From Polaribacter sp. IC066 (GTDB lineage: Bacteria; Bacteroidota; Bacteroidia; Flavobacteriales; Flavobacteriaceae), in contig NZ_VORR01000012.1 of the NCBI RefSeq assembly GCF_007997085.1, positions 33,536 to 97,535 of the forward strand: 64,000 bases of DNA, in the 5' to 3' direction. Of the stretch, positions 1 to 7,037 are shown in pieces. Every line of letters begins with the position of its first letter. Positions within the stretch are counted from its first letter, which is position 1. The notes beneath the pieces are model-generated. The model was not told the DNA's origin and made no database searches. It was given only the letters and a program-made list of their open reading frames with translations. Made by a program: the position numbers and the translations under genes.

Positions 1-65
1 GAAAACAAAAAAAGAGTCCCAAAATTAATTGAAACTCTTCACTAGGTTGGTTGTCTAGCTTTTGG

Positions 66-536
66 TTAGTCCACCAAAGGTGGTATTCTTAAAACCTGAC
101 CCGGATAAATCTTATCTGGATGCGTTAACATTGGTTTGTTTGCTTCAAAAATTACTGGGTACTTCATAGCATTTCCATAAAATGTTTTTGCTATTTTCCC
201 TAAAGTGTCTCCACTTTCTACAGTGTGAAATTGTGCCATTTCAGCTTCTTCAATAACTTTAACTTCTTTTACTGTTAAATTATCTTCAACAGAAGCAATC
301 CCTTTTGTATTTCCTGCAACAAGTACAGCCTTTTCTTTGGTTGCTAAATCTACAGCTTCTCCCCAAAGTTTTACAGCATCATCATCTACTTCTATAGATA
401 AATCTGCAACTTCTAAATTATGAGAAGCAATTGCGTCTCTTAATTGTCCAGATTTTTCTGCATTTTCTTCTTCTGTGGTTTTTCCTATACCGAAAACCTT
501 TGCGCCTGCATTTTTAATAAATGAAAAAATTCCCAT
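66..536 (-). CDS. BON and LysM domain protein (Kbp/YgaU-like)
   Basis: The protein has about 156 residues if it starts at the ATG whose complement lies at 534-536 (MGIFSFIKNAG). An upstream in-frame ATG at 590 adds 18 residues that do not look conserved. A BON-like region (residues about 35-95) is followed by a C-terminal LysM domain beginning FHTVESGDTLGKIAK and ending near YPGQVLRIPP. This order matches the YgaU/Kbp family, small soluble proteins; the E. coli member binds potassium, and LysM domains bind peptidoglycan-type glycans. No signal peptide is visible. The gene stands alone with its 3' end near the window edge. Family membership is clear; the exact role here is inference. Confidence 0.85.
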   Translation of the reverse strand: MGIFSFIKNAGAKVFGIGKTTEEENAEKSGQLRDAIASHNLEVADLSIEVDDDAVKLWGEAVDLATKEKAVLVAGNTKGIASVEDNLTVKEVKVIEEAEMAQFHTVESGDTLGKIAKTFYGNAMKYPVIFEANKPMLTHPDKIYPGQVLRIPPLVD

Positions 537-729
537 TTCTTTTTTTGATTTAAAATTAATATTTCGATTTAATGATGATTCAATATACAAATTTTTAGTT
601 TTTCTTAAAAATAATTTTATGATATGATGACTGGCGGAAATTTGTTTAAAATTTATAAAAAAGTCAAGATCTATGAAAAATTTAGTAAATTGGTAAAAAA
701 AAATATATGAATAAAATTAGCTTTGTTGT

Positions 730-1491
730 TTGTTGTTTATGGCATTAATTGCTTGTAGTAAAGACGATTTAGATTTTAGAAATACTAATAAAACTAATTT
801 GCAAGAACAAATTAGTTATGATTTTGAAAATAATAATTTAAAAATTAATTCATCCACAACATTAAAGAGTCTTTATGAAAATATAAAGGATGGTAAAGAG
901 AATGAAATAAATTTAATTAAAAATTATTATAAGGAAGGTTTTTTTCCTATGGAATTAGTTTATAATGCTTCAAATGCAGAAATAGATAATTTTAAACAGC
1001 ATATAGAGAAGAAAAAACTATTATCTGGAAATTTTCAGAAAAATGAAAATGAAGAGAAAATTGTTATAAATAATGATAATTTCGCTTCCATTTTAAGTTC
1101 TAATGGAGAGGTACAGGTTGGAGATTCTATATACAAATACACTAAAAAAGGTTTATTTATTGCACACATTGAAGACCGAAATATACTTAACATAGGGAAT
1201 AAGTCAAATTTTAAAAATTATGCAAAATCTAATTTTAAGTTATCTTTGTATGTACCGAATAAAAGTAATTTATTAGATTTTAGTATTGAAAAAGTAGACG
1301 AATGTAATCCAGATAATGTTTTTTCTGATGAAATTCAGCTAGTTTCTGAGTTTTATGGATGCAACGCAGGCGGTGCTCCAGGTTCTTCTAGTAATTCAGG
1401 CTCAATATCTAATACCTCAAATTATAACGAATGTGTAAATAGTAAATCAGGTTGGGTAGATAATATTTTTTCACAAGTAATAAAAAGTTAA
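730..1491 (+). CDS. Lipoprotein fragment, N-terminal part
   Basis: This is the open part of the split lipoprotein gene that carries the lipobox (LIAC followed by S) and an Asn/Lys/Glu-rich body. The only start in frame is a TTG at 730, which would give a signal peptide of just eight residues before the Cys, too short to work. The natural start is more likely the ATG at 707 in another frame. A Gly/Ser-rich linker lies near residues 212-226, after which the frame ends at DNIFSQVIKS. I recognise no domain. The real protein probably continues in the ORF ending at 2363. Confidence 0.5.
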   Translation: MLFMALIACSKDDLDFRNTNKTNLQEQISYDFENNNLKINSSTTLKSLYENIKDGKENEINLIKNYYKEGFFPMELVYNASNAEIDNFKQHIEKKKLLSGNFQKNENEEKIVINNDNFASILSSNGEVQVGDSIYKYTKKGLFIAHIEDRNILNIGNKSNFKNYAKSNFKLSLYVPNKSNLLDFSIEKVDECNPDNVFSDEIQLVSEFYGCNAGGAPGSSSNSGSISNTSNYNECVNSKSGWVDNIFSQVIKS

Positions 1492-1532
1492 GAACTATTT
1501 TTGAAGCTGCAGATTTCTACTTTTTTCAAGAC

Positions 1533-2363
1533 GTGCATGCACAAGCTAAATTTAAAGATAAAACTTTATTTGGTTGGTTTGCTGATAGAGGTGCAGACAA
1601 AGTTTATTTACTAAACAAAAAAGTGATTTTAAATACAAAAACTGAAAAAAGAGGTTTTGATTTTGCCATAGATTGGGGTAAAGTTGTTGAAATATTTAAC
1701 AAAATATATACATTTTTCTTATCTAAACCAGAAAGTAGCACTATTTATATTTCTAATGAGTACGATTTTAAAACTAAATTAATAACAAATTATATAGTAG
1801 ATCCAGATAATTTACTTTCATTAGCATCTAATATTCCAAATCTAATAATACCAACAAATAAAGTAAATAAACCTTTAGTGGATATAGATTTTAATTTAGA
1901 AAACTTTTTTGGTAAAAAAATTGATAAAGCTATTACAATAAATGTTATGTCTTTAGAATATAAACTAAGCAATGATGACATAATTAAACTTTCTTATGAA
2001 GCTTTGTCTGGTAAAAAAATTAAATTAGATGAGGGAGAAACGGGTGCAATAGTTTTTATTTATACAGATCCAAAAACTATGGAAGCAAAACCTGTTGCAT
2101 ATAGCTTATTTGGTGAAAAAATTACTGTTCAAAATCTTGCAGTAGCTTCTCGAGATTTTGATGTTCCACAAAATTTTAAACTAGACGATTTATCTTTCTT
2201 ATACAAATATAAATTAGACCACGCAACTGGTAGTTCAAAAGAAATTTTTGGTTTGAAATTCAAGTTTAGAATAGATATTGTTAGCTCTGTAGATGTTGAG
2301 TTAGAATCAGGTGCATATTATCTTGGTAATTGGGGTGGATCAAAATTTAAAGTTAAATATTAA
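1533..2363 (+). CDS. Lipoprotein fragment, C-terminal part
   Basis: This is a 276-residue open frame with only a GTG at 1533 as start. The frame stays open upstream to about 1482 and encodes plausible protein there (RTIFEAADFYFFQDV), so it is the continuation of the lipoprotein gene disrupted near 1466-1486 rather than an independent gene. It has no signal peptide. The sequence looks beta-rich, with an acidic Asp/Glu-Gly turn region in the middle. The stop lies 11 nt before the next gene, which suggests cotranscription with the two small barrel-like genes downstream. The function is unknown. Confidence 0.5.
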   Translation: MHAQAKFKDKTLFGWFADRGADKVYLLNKKVILNTKTEKRGFDFAIDWGKVVEIFNKIYTFFLSKPESSTIYISNEYDFKTKLITNYIVDPDNLLSLASNIPNLIIPTNKVNKPLVDIDFNLENFFGKKIDKAITINVMSLEYKLSNDDIIKLSYEALSGKKIKLDEGETGAIVFIYTDPKTMEAKPVAYSLFGEKITVQNLAVASRDFDVPQNFKLDDLSFLYKYKLDHATGSSKEIFGLKFKFRIDIVSSVDVELESGAYYLGNWGGSKFKVKY

Positions 2364-2374
2364 ATTTTACATTT

Positions 2375-2917
2375 ATGAAAAAAGTTGCTTGTTTATTAAT
2401 ATATTTTTTTGTCGTAAGTCTATTTTCCCAAGAAGAAAACCTACAGAAACAATTTAAAGCTGAGTTTAATTTTTTAGGAATTGGTGCTTCTTATGAATTA
2501 CCAATAAGTGAAAATTGGCTTTTAGATATAGGTGCTGGTGTTGGTGGAGGTGTAGAAGATGGAGATGGTTATGTTTGGGAATTAAATAGTTCTTTGTCTT
2601 TTTATTCTAAAGGAGAATTAAGATATTACATCAATAGAAAAAAAAGAGCAAAAAAGAATAAAAATAACATTAATAATTCTGGTAATTACTTTGGTTTACA
2701 AACTAAATATTTTAGCAAGCGTTTTACGGAAAATTCAGGTTTAGATCCCTTAACAAATAGTTTACTAACAGAGTTACATTGGGGTTTGCAACGTTCGCTT
2801 GGCGATAATTGGTTGTTTAATTTTCATGTTGGCTTAGGTGCTTTAAGAAAATTAGACGAAGATAGAGGTTTAATGTCTCCTGCAATTGGTTTGAAATTCT
2901 CCTATAAATTATTTTAG
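2375..2917 (+). CDS. Small outer-membrane beta-barrel-like protein
   Basis: The product has 180 residues with a signal peptide (MKKVACLLIYFFVVSLFSQ) cut near SQ/EE. The mature part has alternating hydrophobic and Gly/aromatic strands and ends in Phe (KFSYKLF), as expected for an outer-membrane barrel of about 8 strands. A basic Lys/Arg/Asn-rich loop lies near residues 88-108. It starts 11 nt after the disrupted lipoprotein gene and ends 9 nt before a similar gene, so the three probably form one operon. No specific family or ligand can be assigned. Confidence 0.7.
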   Translation: MKKVACLLIYFFVVSLFSQEENLQKQFKAEFNFLGIGASYELPISENWLLDIGAGVGGGVEDGDGYVWELNSSLSFYSKGELRYYINRKKRAKKNKNNINNSGNYFGLQTKYFSKRFTENSGLDPLTNSLLTELHWGLQRSLGDNWLFNFHVGLGALRKLDEDRGLMSPAIGLKFSYKLF

Positions 2918-2926
2918 AAATTAATT

Positions 2927-3490
2927 ATGAAAAAAATATTTTATATAATTATTTCAACAATTCTATTTTCTTTTTCAACATTTTCTCAAGAAAAAACCTA
3001 CAGTGTAGAAATCTCAATATATGGTTTTCAAACAGGTTTATTTGGAGCTTGGGTTTATAATGAAACAAAATTAAATAACGAATTCACTTTAAAAACAGAA
3101 ATTGGTTTGGATGCTGGTTATTCTTATAGCGATTTCGATTCGCCAAAATCACAATATATTTTGATTCCTTCTTTATCTTTAGAACCAAGATGGTATTATA
3201 ATTTTTCGAAAAGAGATAAAAAAGGAAAATCGCTTTCAAATAATGCAGCTAATTATTTAAGTTTAAAAACAACTTATAATCCTGATTTGTTTGTTATTGC
3301 AAATATTATAAATCCAGATCTCACTAGTATTTTTAGAATTATCCCTTCTTGGGGAATTCGTAGAGATTTAGGCTCTAATTTCGATTTTGATTTAAGACTT
3401 GGTTTTGGTTACGTTTTTGCCTCCAATAATACAGCTACTGCAAATGGTTTTGCACCAGATTTTTCTGTACGTTTTGGGTATATTTTTTAG
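2927..3490 (+). CDS. Small outer-membrane beta-barrel-like protein, second copy
   Basis: The product has 187 residues with signal peptide MKKIFYIIISTILFSFSTFS. The layout matches the preceding gene: barrel-like strands, a basic loop near residue 100 (KRDKKGK), a late segment SWGIRRDLGSNFDFDLRLG that parallels HWGLQRSLGDNWLFNFHVG in the neighbour, and a terminal Phe. The two are therefore probably paralogues from a local duplication. The gene sits 9 nt after its neighbour and is followed by a terminator at 3514. The function is unknown. Confidence 0.7.
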   Translation: MKKIFYIIISTILFSFSTFSQEKTYSVEISIYGFQTGLFGAWVYNETKLNNEFTLKTEIGLDAGYSYSDFDSPKSQYILIPSLSLEPRWYYNFSKRDKKGKSLSNNAANYLSLKTTYNPDLFVIANIINPDLTSIFRIIPSWGIRRDLGSNFDFDLRLGFGYVFASNNTATANGFAPDFSVRFGYIF

Positions 3491-3513
3491 CTACAAAAAT
3501 TACTTTAAATCTT

Positions 3514-3551
3514 AAAACGCAATGTACTTTTTAAATTGCGTTTTCTTTTTT
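3514..3551 (+). terminator. Rho-independent terminator
   Basis: An AAAACGCAAT arm, an 11-nt loop and the matching ATTGCGTTTT arm are followed by a T-rich tract. It closes the lipoprotein/barrel operon just before upp. Confidence 0.85.
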
Positions 3552-3553
3552 TG

Positions 3554-3561
3554 TAAGTTTG
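3554..3561 (+). promoter_or_regulatory. Bacteroidota -7 box upstream of upp
   Basis: TAAGTTTG fits the TAnnTTTG consensus of the Bacteroidota primary sigma factor and lies 16 nt before the upp start codon. Confidence 0.6.
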
Positions 3562-3577
3562 ATAAAATTCTTACACA

Positions 3578-4231
3578 ATGACAATTCATCATATAGCAGA
3601 AAATAATTCAGTTTTAAATACTTTTTTATCAGAAATAAGAGATAAAAACATTCAAAAAGATTCTTTACGTTTTAGAAGAAATATCGAACGAATAGGAGAA
3701 ATTTTAAGCTACGAATTAAGCAAAACACTTACTTATAATAAGGTTGATGTAAAAACCCCTTTAGGGACTAAAGAAATAGAAATAGCTTCTAACAATTTGG
3801 TTTTATGTTCCATTTTAAGAGCAGGTTTGCCTTTACATCAAGGACTTTTAAATTATTTTGACAAAGCAGAAAATGCCTTTATTTCTGCATACAGGCATCA
3901 CCCAAATAATGATGCCGATTTTGAAATTGTTGTAGAATATTTTGCATCACCAGAAATTGAAAACAAAACCTTGTTATTGGCAGACCCAATGTTGGCAACT
4001 GGGCAAAGTCTAGTGGCTGTTTATGAAGCTATTAAAAAACACGGAACTCCAAAAGAAATCCATATTCTTGCTGTAATTGGCGCAAAAGAAGGTGTAGATT
4101 TTGTTGCTGAACATTTTCCTGAAAACACGCATTTATGGATTGCCACAATCGATGATTCTTTAAACGAAAAAGGCTATATTATTCCGGGTTTAGGAGATGC
4201 AGGAGATTTGGCTTTTGGTCAAAAATTATAA
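3578..4231 (+). CDS. upp: Uracil phosphoribosyltransferase
   Basis: The 217-residue product converts uracil and PRPP to UMP in pyrimidine salvage. The PRPP-binding loop is visible as ADPMLATGQS at residues 135-144, and the ILRAGLPLHQG segment near residue 80 is also typical of the family. The length is normal. The ATG at 3578 follows a good -7 box. The gene converges with the membrane-protein gene on the other strand and their ends overlap by 6 nt (4226-4231). The neighbourhood with DUF6427 and DUF6341 proteins is, to my knowledge, characteristic of flavobacteria. Confidence 0.95.
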   Translation: MTIHHIAENNSVLNTFLSEIRDKNIQKDSLRFRRNIERIGEILSYELSKTLTYNKVDVKTPLGTKEIEIASNNLVLCSILRAGLPLHQGLLNYFDKAENAFISAYRHHPNNDADFEIVVEYFASPEIENKTLLLADPMLATGQSLVAVYEAIKKHGTPKEIHILAVIGAKEGVDFVAEHFPENTHLWIATIDDSLNEKGYIIPGLGDAGDLAFGQKL

Positions 4232-5155
4232 GAAAAAACTGATGATAATTCCGCCAATCAGACTCACAGATAAAATGATGTTTTTAAGTGTTTTTTTCTG
4301 AACGAGTTCAACGCCATTTGCCAAAATAATAGAAATAGGAAACAGAATAAAAATAAGTTCTGATCCATTTTTTTGAGGTAGAAAAAGTAAGAAAAAAACA
4401 AGAATTATAAAATTTGCAATCAATAAAATCCAACTTTTTCTAAACGTATTATTGACCGAAAGCGCTTTTATCGATTTAAAAAATATAGCGAAAACGGTAA
4501 AAAATAAAACACTACAAATTAACCAAAAATACGATGTATTTGTGTATAATTGAATATCAAAAATAAGCTCAAAATTAAAAAGATTGGTAAACTCTTGTGT
4601 TGCATCAAACCAAAAAAAGTAGGTAAAATAAACAAATAATGGTGCTGCAAAGCCAACTATAGGAACAAAAATTGTGTGGACTGTTATTTTTTTATGCAGA
4701 TAACTAGCCATATAAATGAGTAAAAAGAAGATGCAAAAAAAAGGCTCTAATAGGCATAAAACACCAAGCCAAAAACCACTGTCGAACAATTTTTCTAGTA
4801 CTTTTTTTTCTGAACGTAAACTATAAATTTTTCTTACAAAAAGTAGGTAAATAATAGTTAATAGTAAAGTTTGATAGTTTATAAAGTCAGGTAAAAAAAC
4901 CATTACTAACAGCGTAAAGAAAAAATAGGCGTAAGAATTGTCTGAAGTAAGTTTGTTTTTACCGATGATAAAGTTGTAGAAGAAAAAAATCACTAAAAAA
5001 AGAACGAGTAAAATGGCACTTTCTAGAAGATGATTGCCAGTAAAACTAGCTGTAAAAAGCCTAAAATAAAGGTTTGTTATCAAAGCAACAAAGAAAAGAA
5101 TCAGTAAAGTAATGAAGTTAATCGGTTTAGATTTGTTTAAAAAATTGGCTAGCAT
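4226..5155 (-). CDS. Multi-spanning membrane protein, DUF6427-like
   Basis: This 309-residue protein is almost entirely hydrophobic, with roughly nine to ten predicted membrane segments and short Lys/Arg-rich loops (RSEKKVLEKL near 115). It starts MLANFLNKSKPINF. I match it from memory to the flavobacterial DUF6427 family found next to upp; no function is known. It is transcribed divergently from the 73-residue gene at 5197, sharing only a 41-nt intergenic space, and its 3' end overlaps upp by 6 nt. Conserved linkage to pyrimidine salvage may hint at a nucleobase- or envelope-related role, but that is speculation. Confidence 0.75.
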   Translation of the reverse strand: MLANFLNKSKPINFITLLILFFVALITNLYFRLFTASFTGNHLLESAILLVLFLVIFFFYNFIIGKNKLTSDNSYAYFFFTLLVMVFLPDFINYQTLLLTIIYLLFVRKIYSLRSEKKVLEKLFDSGFWLGVLCLLEPFFCIFFLLIYMASYLHKKITVHTIFVPIVGFAAPLFVYFTYFFWFDATQEFTNLFNFELIFDIQLYTNTSYFWLICSVLFFTVFAIFFKSIKALSVNNTFRKSWILLIANFIILVFFLLFLPQKNGSELIFILFPISIILANGVELVQKKTLKNIILSVSLIGGIIISFFL

Positions 5156-5167
5156 TGATTCTTTTGT

Positions 5168-5175
5168 TATTTTTG
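5168..5175 (+). promoter_or_regulatory. -7 box in a 41-nt divergent promoter region
   Basis: TATTTTTG fits TAnnTTTG and precedes the ATG at 5197 by 21 nt. The opposite strand must also start transcription within this short gap for the DUF6427-like gene. Confidence 0.55.
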
Positions 5176-5196
5176 CAGTGTAAAGATAATTAAGTT

Positions 5197-5418
5197 ATGA
5201 TAGCAGGCAATATTTTCAAATGGATTGGTAGTTTATTTACTGATATTTTATTTCTACCTTTTAATTGGGTTCGTACAGAAATCGCTTCTGCAGATTTAGG
5301 TTGGTGGATTTCTAACATACCAAATTTTGGTTTTTTACTGATACTTATTGTTCTTTTTGCTTATTGGATGAAAGAATCAAAGAAGTTTGCAAAAGAAGGT
5401 ACAGAAGACAGAGCTTAA
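5197..5418 (+). CDS. Small membrane protein, DUF6341-like
   Basis: The 73-residue protein has an amphipathic N-terminal half (FKWIGSLFTDILFLPFNWVR) and one clear transmembrane helix (FGFLLILIVLFAYWM), then a charged tail. It resembles the flavobacterial DUF6341 proteins, sometimes labelled uracil phosphoribosyltransferase only because of genome proximity. It has no enzymatic motif. It is followed 9 nt later by trmB and is probably cotranscribed with it. Confidence 0.75.
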   Translation: MIAGNIFKWIGSLFTDILFLPFNWVRTEIASADLGWWISNIPNFGFLLILIVLFAYWMKESKKFAKEGTEDRA

Positions 5419-5427
5419 AACTACATC

Positions 5428-6099
5428 TTGGGAAGTAAAAATAAACAAAAACGTTTCACAGAAAATGAAGCGTTTAAAAATGTCGTTCAACCTACTAGAG
5501 AAGAAGTTGTTACTAACTTTTCTTTAAAAGGCGAGTGGCATTCTTTTTTTAAAAACAACAATCCTATTGTTGTTGAGTTGGGTTGTGGTAAAGGCGAGTA
5601 TACAATAGCCTTAGCCAGAAAAAACCCGAATAAAAATTATATTGGCATCGATATTAAAGGAGCTCGTTTTTGGCGTGGAGCAAAAACTGCCATTGAAGAA
5701 AACCTTGAGAACGTAGCTTTTGTAAGAACTCAAATTGAATTGGTCGATTTTATTTTTGCAGAAAATGAAGTTTCAGAAATCTGGATTACTTTTCCAGATC
5801 CTCAAATAAAATACCAGCGCACAAAACATAGAATGACAAATGGTAGTTTTTTAAAGAAATATCATCATATTTTAAAAGAAGATGGTATCATGAATTTAAA
5901 AACAGATTCAGAGTTTATGCATGGCTATACTTTGGGCTTGTTACAAGGTGAGGGGCATGAAATTTTGTATGCAAATCATAATGTATATCATAATGAAGGT
6001 GCGCCAATAGAAGTTACAGAAACACAAACATTTTACGAAAATCAGTATTTAGAGGTCGATAAGTCGATAACCTATATTCAGTTTCGTTTAAAGTATTAG
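5428..6099 (+). CDS. trmB: tRNA (guanine46-N7)-methyltransferase
   Basis: The 223-residue enzyme transfers a methyl group from SAM to N7 of G46 in tRNA. The SAM-binding motif VVELGCGKGEYT lies near residues 47-58, and the family segment FPDPQIKYQRTKHR, with the catalytic/tRNA-contacting Asp, near residue 126. The start is a TTG at 5428, supported because the N-terminus MGSKNKQKRF is the conserved start of Bacteroidota TrmB proteins. It follows the small membrane gene by 9 nt. After it comes a 370-nt non-coding repeat region. Confidence 0.93.
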   Translation: MGSKNKQKRFTENEAFKNVVQPTREEVVTNFSLKGEWHSFFKNNNPIVVELGCGKGEYTIALARKNPNKNYIGIDIKGARFWRGAKTAIEENLENVAFVRTQIELVDFIFAENEVSEIWITFPDPQIKYQRTKHRMTNGSFLKKYHHILKEDGIMNLKTDSEFMHGYTLGLLQGEGHEILYANHNVYHNEGAPIEVTETQTFYENQYLEVDKSITYIQFRLKY

Positions 6100-6171
6100 T
6101 TCTTTAGGAGATCTTTTTTTTAAAACGTTATCCACAAAATTTGTCATTCTGAAAGAATTCTACGTTCTGTT

Positions 6172-6461
6172 TTTTAGGTTAAATTTTGTCTAAAATGGTT
6201 AAGTGTAACAAACTAAATAAGAAATTTAACTTTTTATTTGTGAATCTTTGAGTTTCCTCCGTGAATCTCTGCGTAATAATTTATTCTATCATAACCACTA
6301 ATTTGCAGAATGAAAAAAGAACACGTTCTACTTTTTAGGTTAAATTTTGTCTAAAATGGTTAAAGTGTAACAAACTAAATAAGAAATTTAACTTTTTATT
6401 TGTGAATCTTTGAGCTTCTTCCGTGAATCTCTGCGTAATAATTTATTCCATCATATCTACT
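6172..6461. repeat. Tandem duplication of a ~161-bp intergenic unit
   Basis: A segment of about 130 nt starting TTTTAGGTTAAATTTTGTCT (6172 on) recurs about 161 nt later (6333 on) with only a few differences: one inserted A after GGTTAA and a handful of substitutions. The copy includes TGAATCTCTGCGTAATAATT. The second copy ends directly before the alkyltransferase-like gene and may carry its promoter. No coding potential is seen. Confidence 0.85.
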
Positions 6462-6472
6462 ACCTTCACAAA

Positions 6473-6808
6473 ATGAAAGAATCAGATAATTTTTTCGATA
6501 AAGTATACATCATTGCGCGCAAGATTCCTTTTGGTAGAGTTACAAGTTATGGGTCAATAGCCACGTATTTAGGAGCAGCAAAATCTGCAAGAATGGTAGG
6601 TTGGGCAATGAATAATTCTCACAATCAAACAGAAGAAGTGCCTGCACACAGAGTGGTTAATAGAAAAGGATTATTGACAGGGAAACATCATTTTAAGGGT
6701 ACAAATTTAATGCAGCAATTATTAGAAAATGAAGGCGTTGTGGTTGTTGAAAATCAAATTCAAGATTTTGAAAATATTTTTTGGAATCCTTTAGAGGAAT
6801 TATCCTAA
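6473..6808 (+). CDS. atl: MGMT-family alkyltransferase-like (ATL) protein
   Basis: The 111-residue protein corresponds to the DNA-binding domain of O6-alkylguanine-DNA alkyltransferases (GRVTSYGSIATYLG, wing region after). The active-site PCHRV motif is changed to PAHRV with Ala at residue 58, so it cannot accept an alkyl group. Such ATL proteins bind alkylated bases, flip them and hand them to nucleotide excision repair. The start chosen is the ATG at 6473 (MKESDNFF). An upstream GTG in frame at 6410 would extend into the intergenic repeat and is rejected. Confidence 0.88.
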   Translation: MKESDNFFDKVYIIARKIPFGRVTSYGSIATYLGAAKSARMVGWAMNNSHNQTEEVPAHRVVNRKGLLTGKHHFKGTNLMQQLLENEGVVVVENQIQDFENIFWNPLEELS

Positions 6809-6991
6809 TATTTCTTTAGCAGTTAAAAATCAGGAAATAATTACAAAAATAAATAAATTATTGTGGAGATAAATTTGTCAAATTTTTCTTCAAAATCTTA
6901 AATTTTTCATAAATAATTGGTTCTATAAACTCCAACTATCAATCTATAAATAATCACAATTTATTCGCCTTATTTTCTTGTTGCTAAAATG

Positions 6992-6999
6992 TATCTTTG
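6992..6999 (+). promoter_or_regulatory. -7 box upstream of mrp
   Basis: TATCTTTG matches TAnnTTTG, 38 nt before the ATG of the Mrp gene. Confidence 0.6.
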
Positions 7000-7037
7000 T
7001 AGTCTAGATTAAATAAAAATAATCTTAAATACAATTT

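Larger units (their letters stand above)
707..2363 (+). pseudogene. Lipoprotein gene split by two apparent 1-nt losses
   Basis: An ATG at 707 opens MNKISFVVC but that frame stops at 746-748. The next frame continues with LFMALIAC followed by SKDD, a textbook lipobox. That frame stops at 1491, and the third frame continues without an upstream stop as KKLRTIFEAADFYFFQDV into the long ORF ending at 2363. Both shifts go in the same direction, as if one base had been lost each time: first in the GTT/TTG-rich stretch 722-738, second near the T6 run 1466-1471 or the A5 run 1482-1486. Joined, the product would be an outer-membrane-type lipoprotein of about 550 residues with no family I recognise. It could be a pseudogene, a phase-variable gene or a base-calling artefact. 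Confidence 0.75.

Noticed and set aside
707..1533. Programmed ribosomal frameshifting in the split lipoprotein gene
   Set aside because: Neither site has a recognisable slippery heptamer plus stimulator, and two sites in one gene without precedent make decay or sequence error more likely.
6410..6472. N-terminal extension of the ATL gene from a GTG at 6410
   Set aside because: It encodes part of the tandem intergenic repeat and has no family similarity; the ATG at 6473 gives the expected length.
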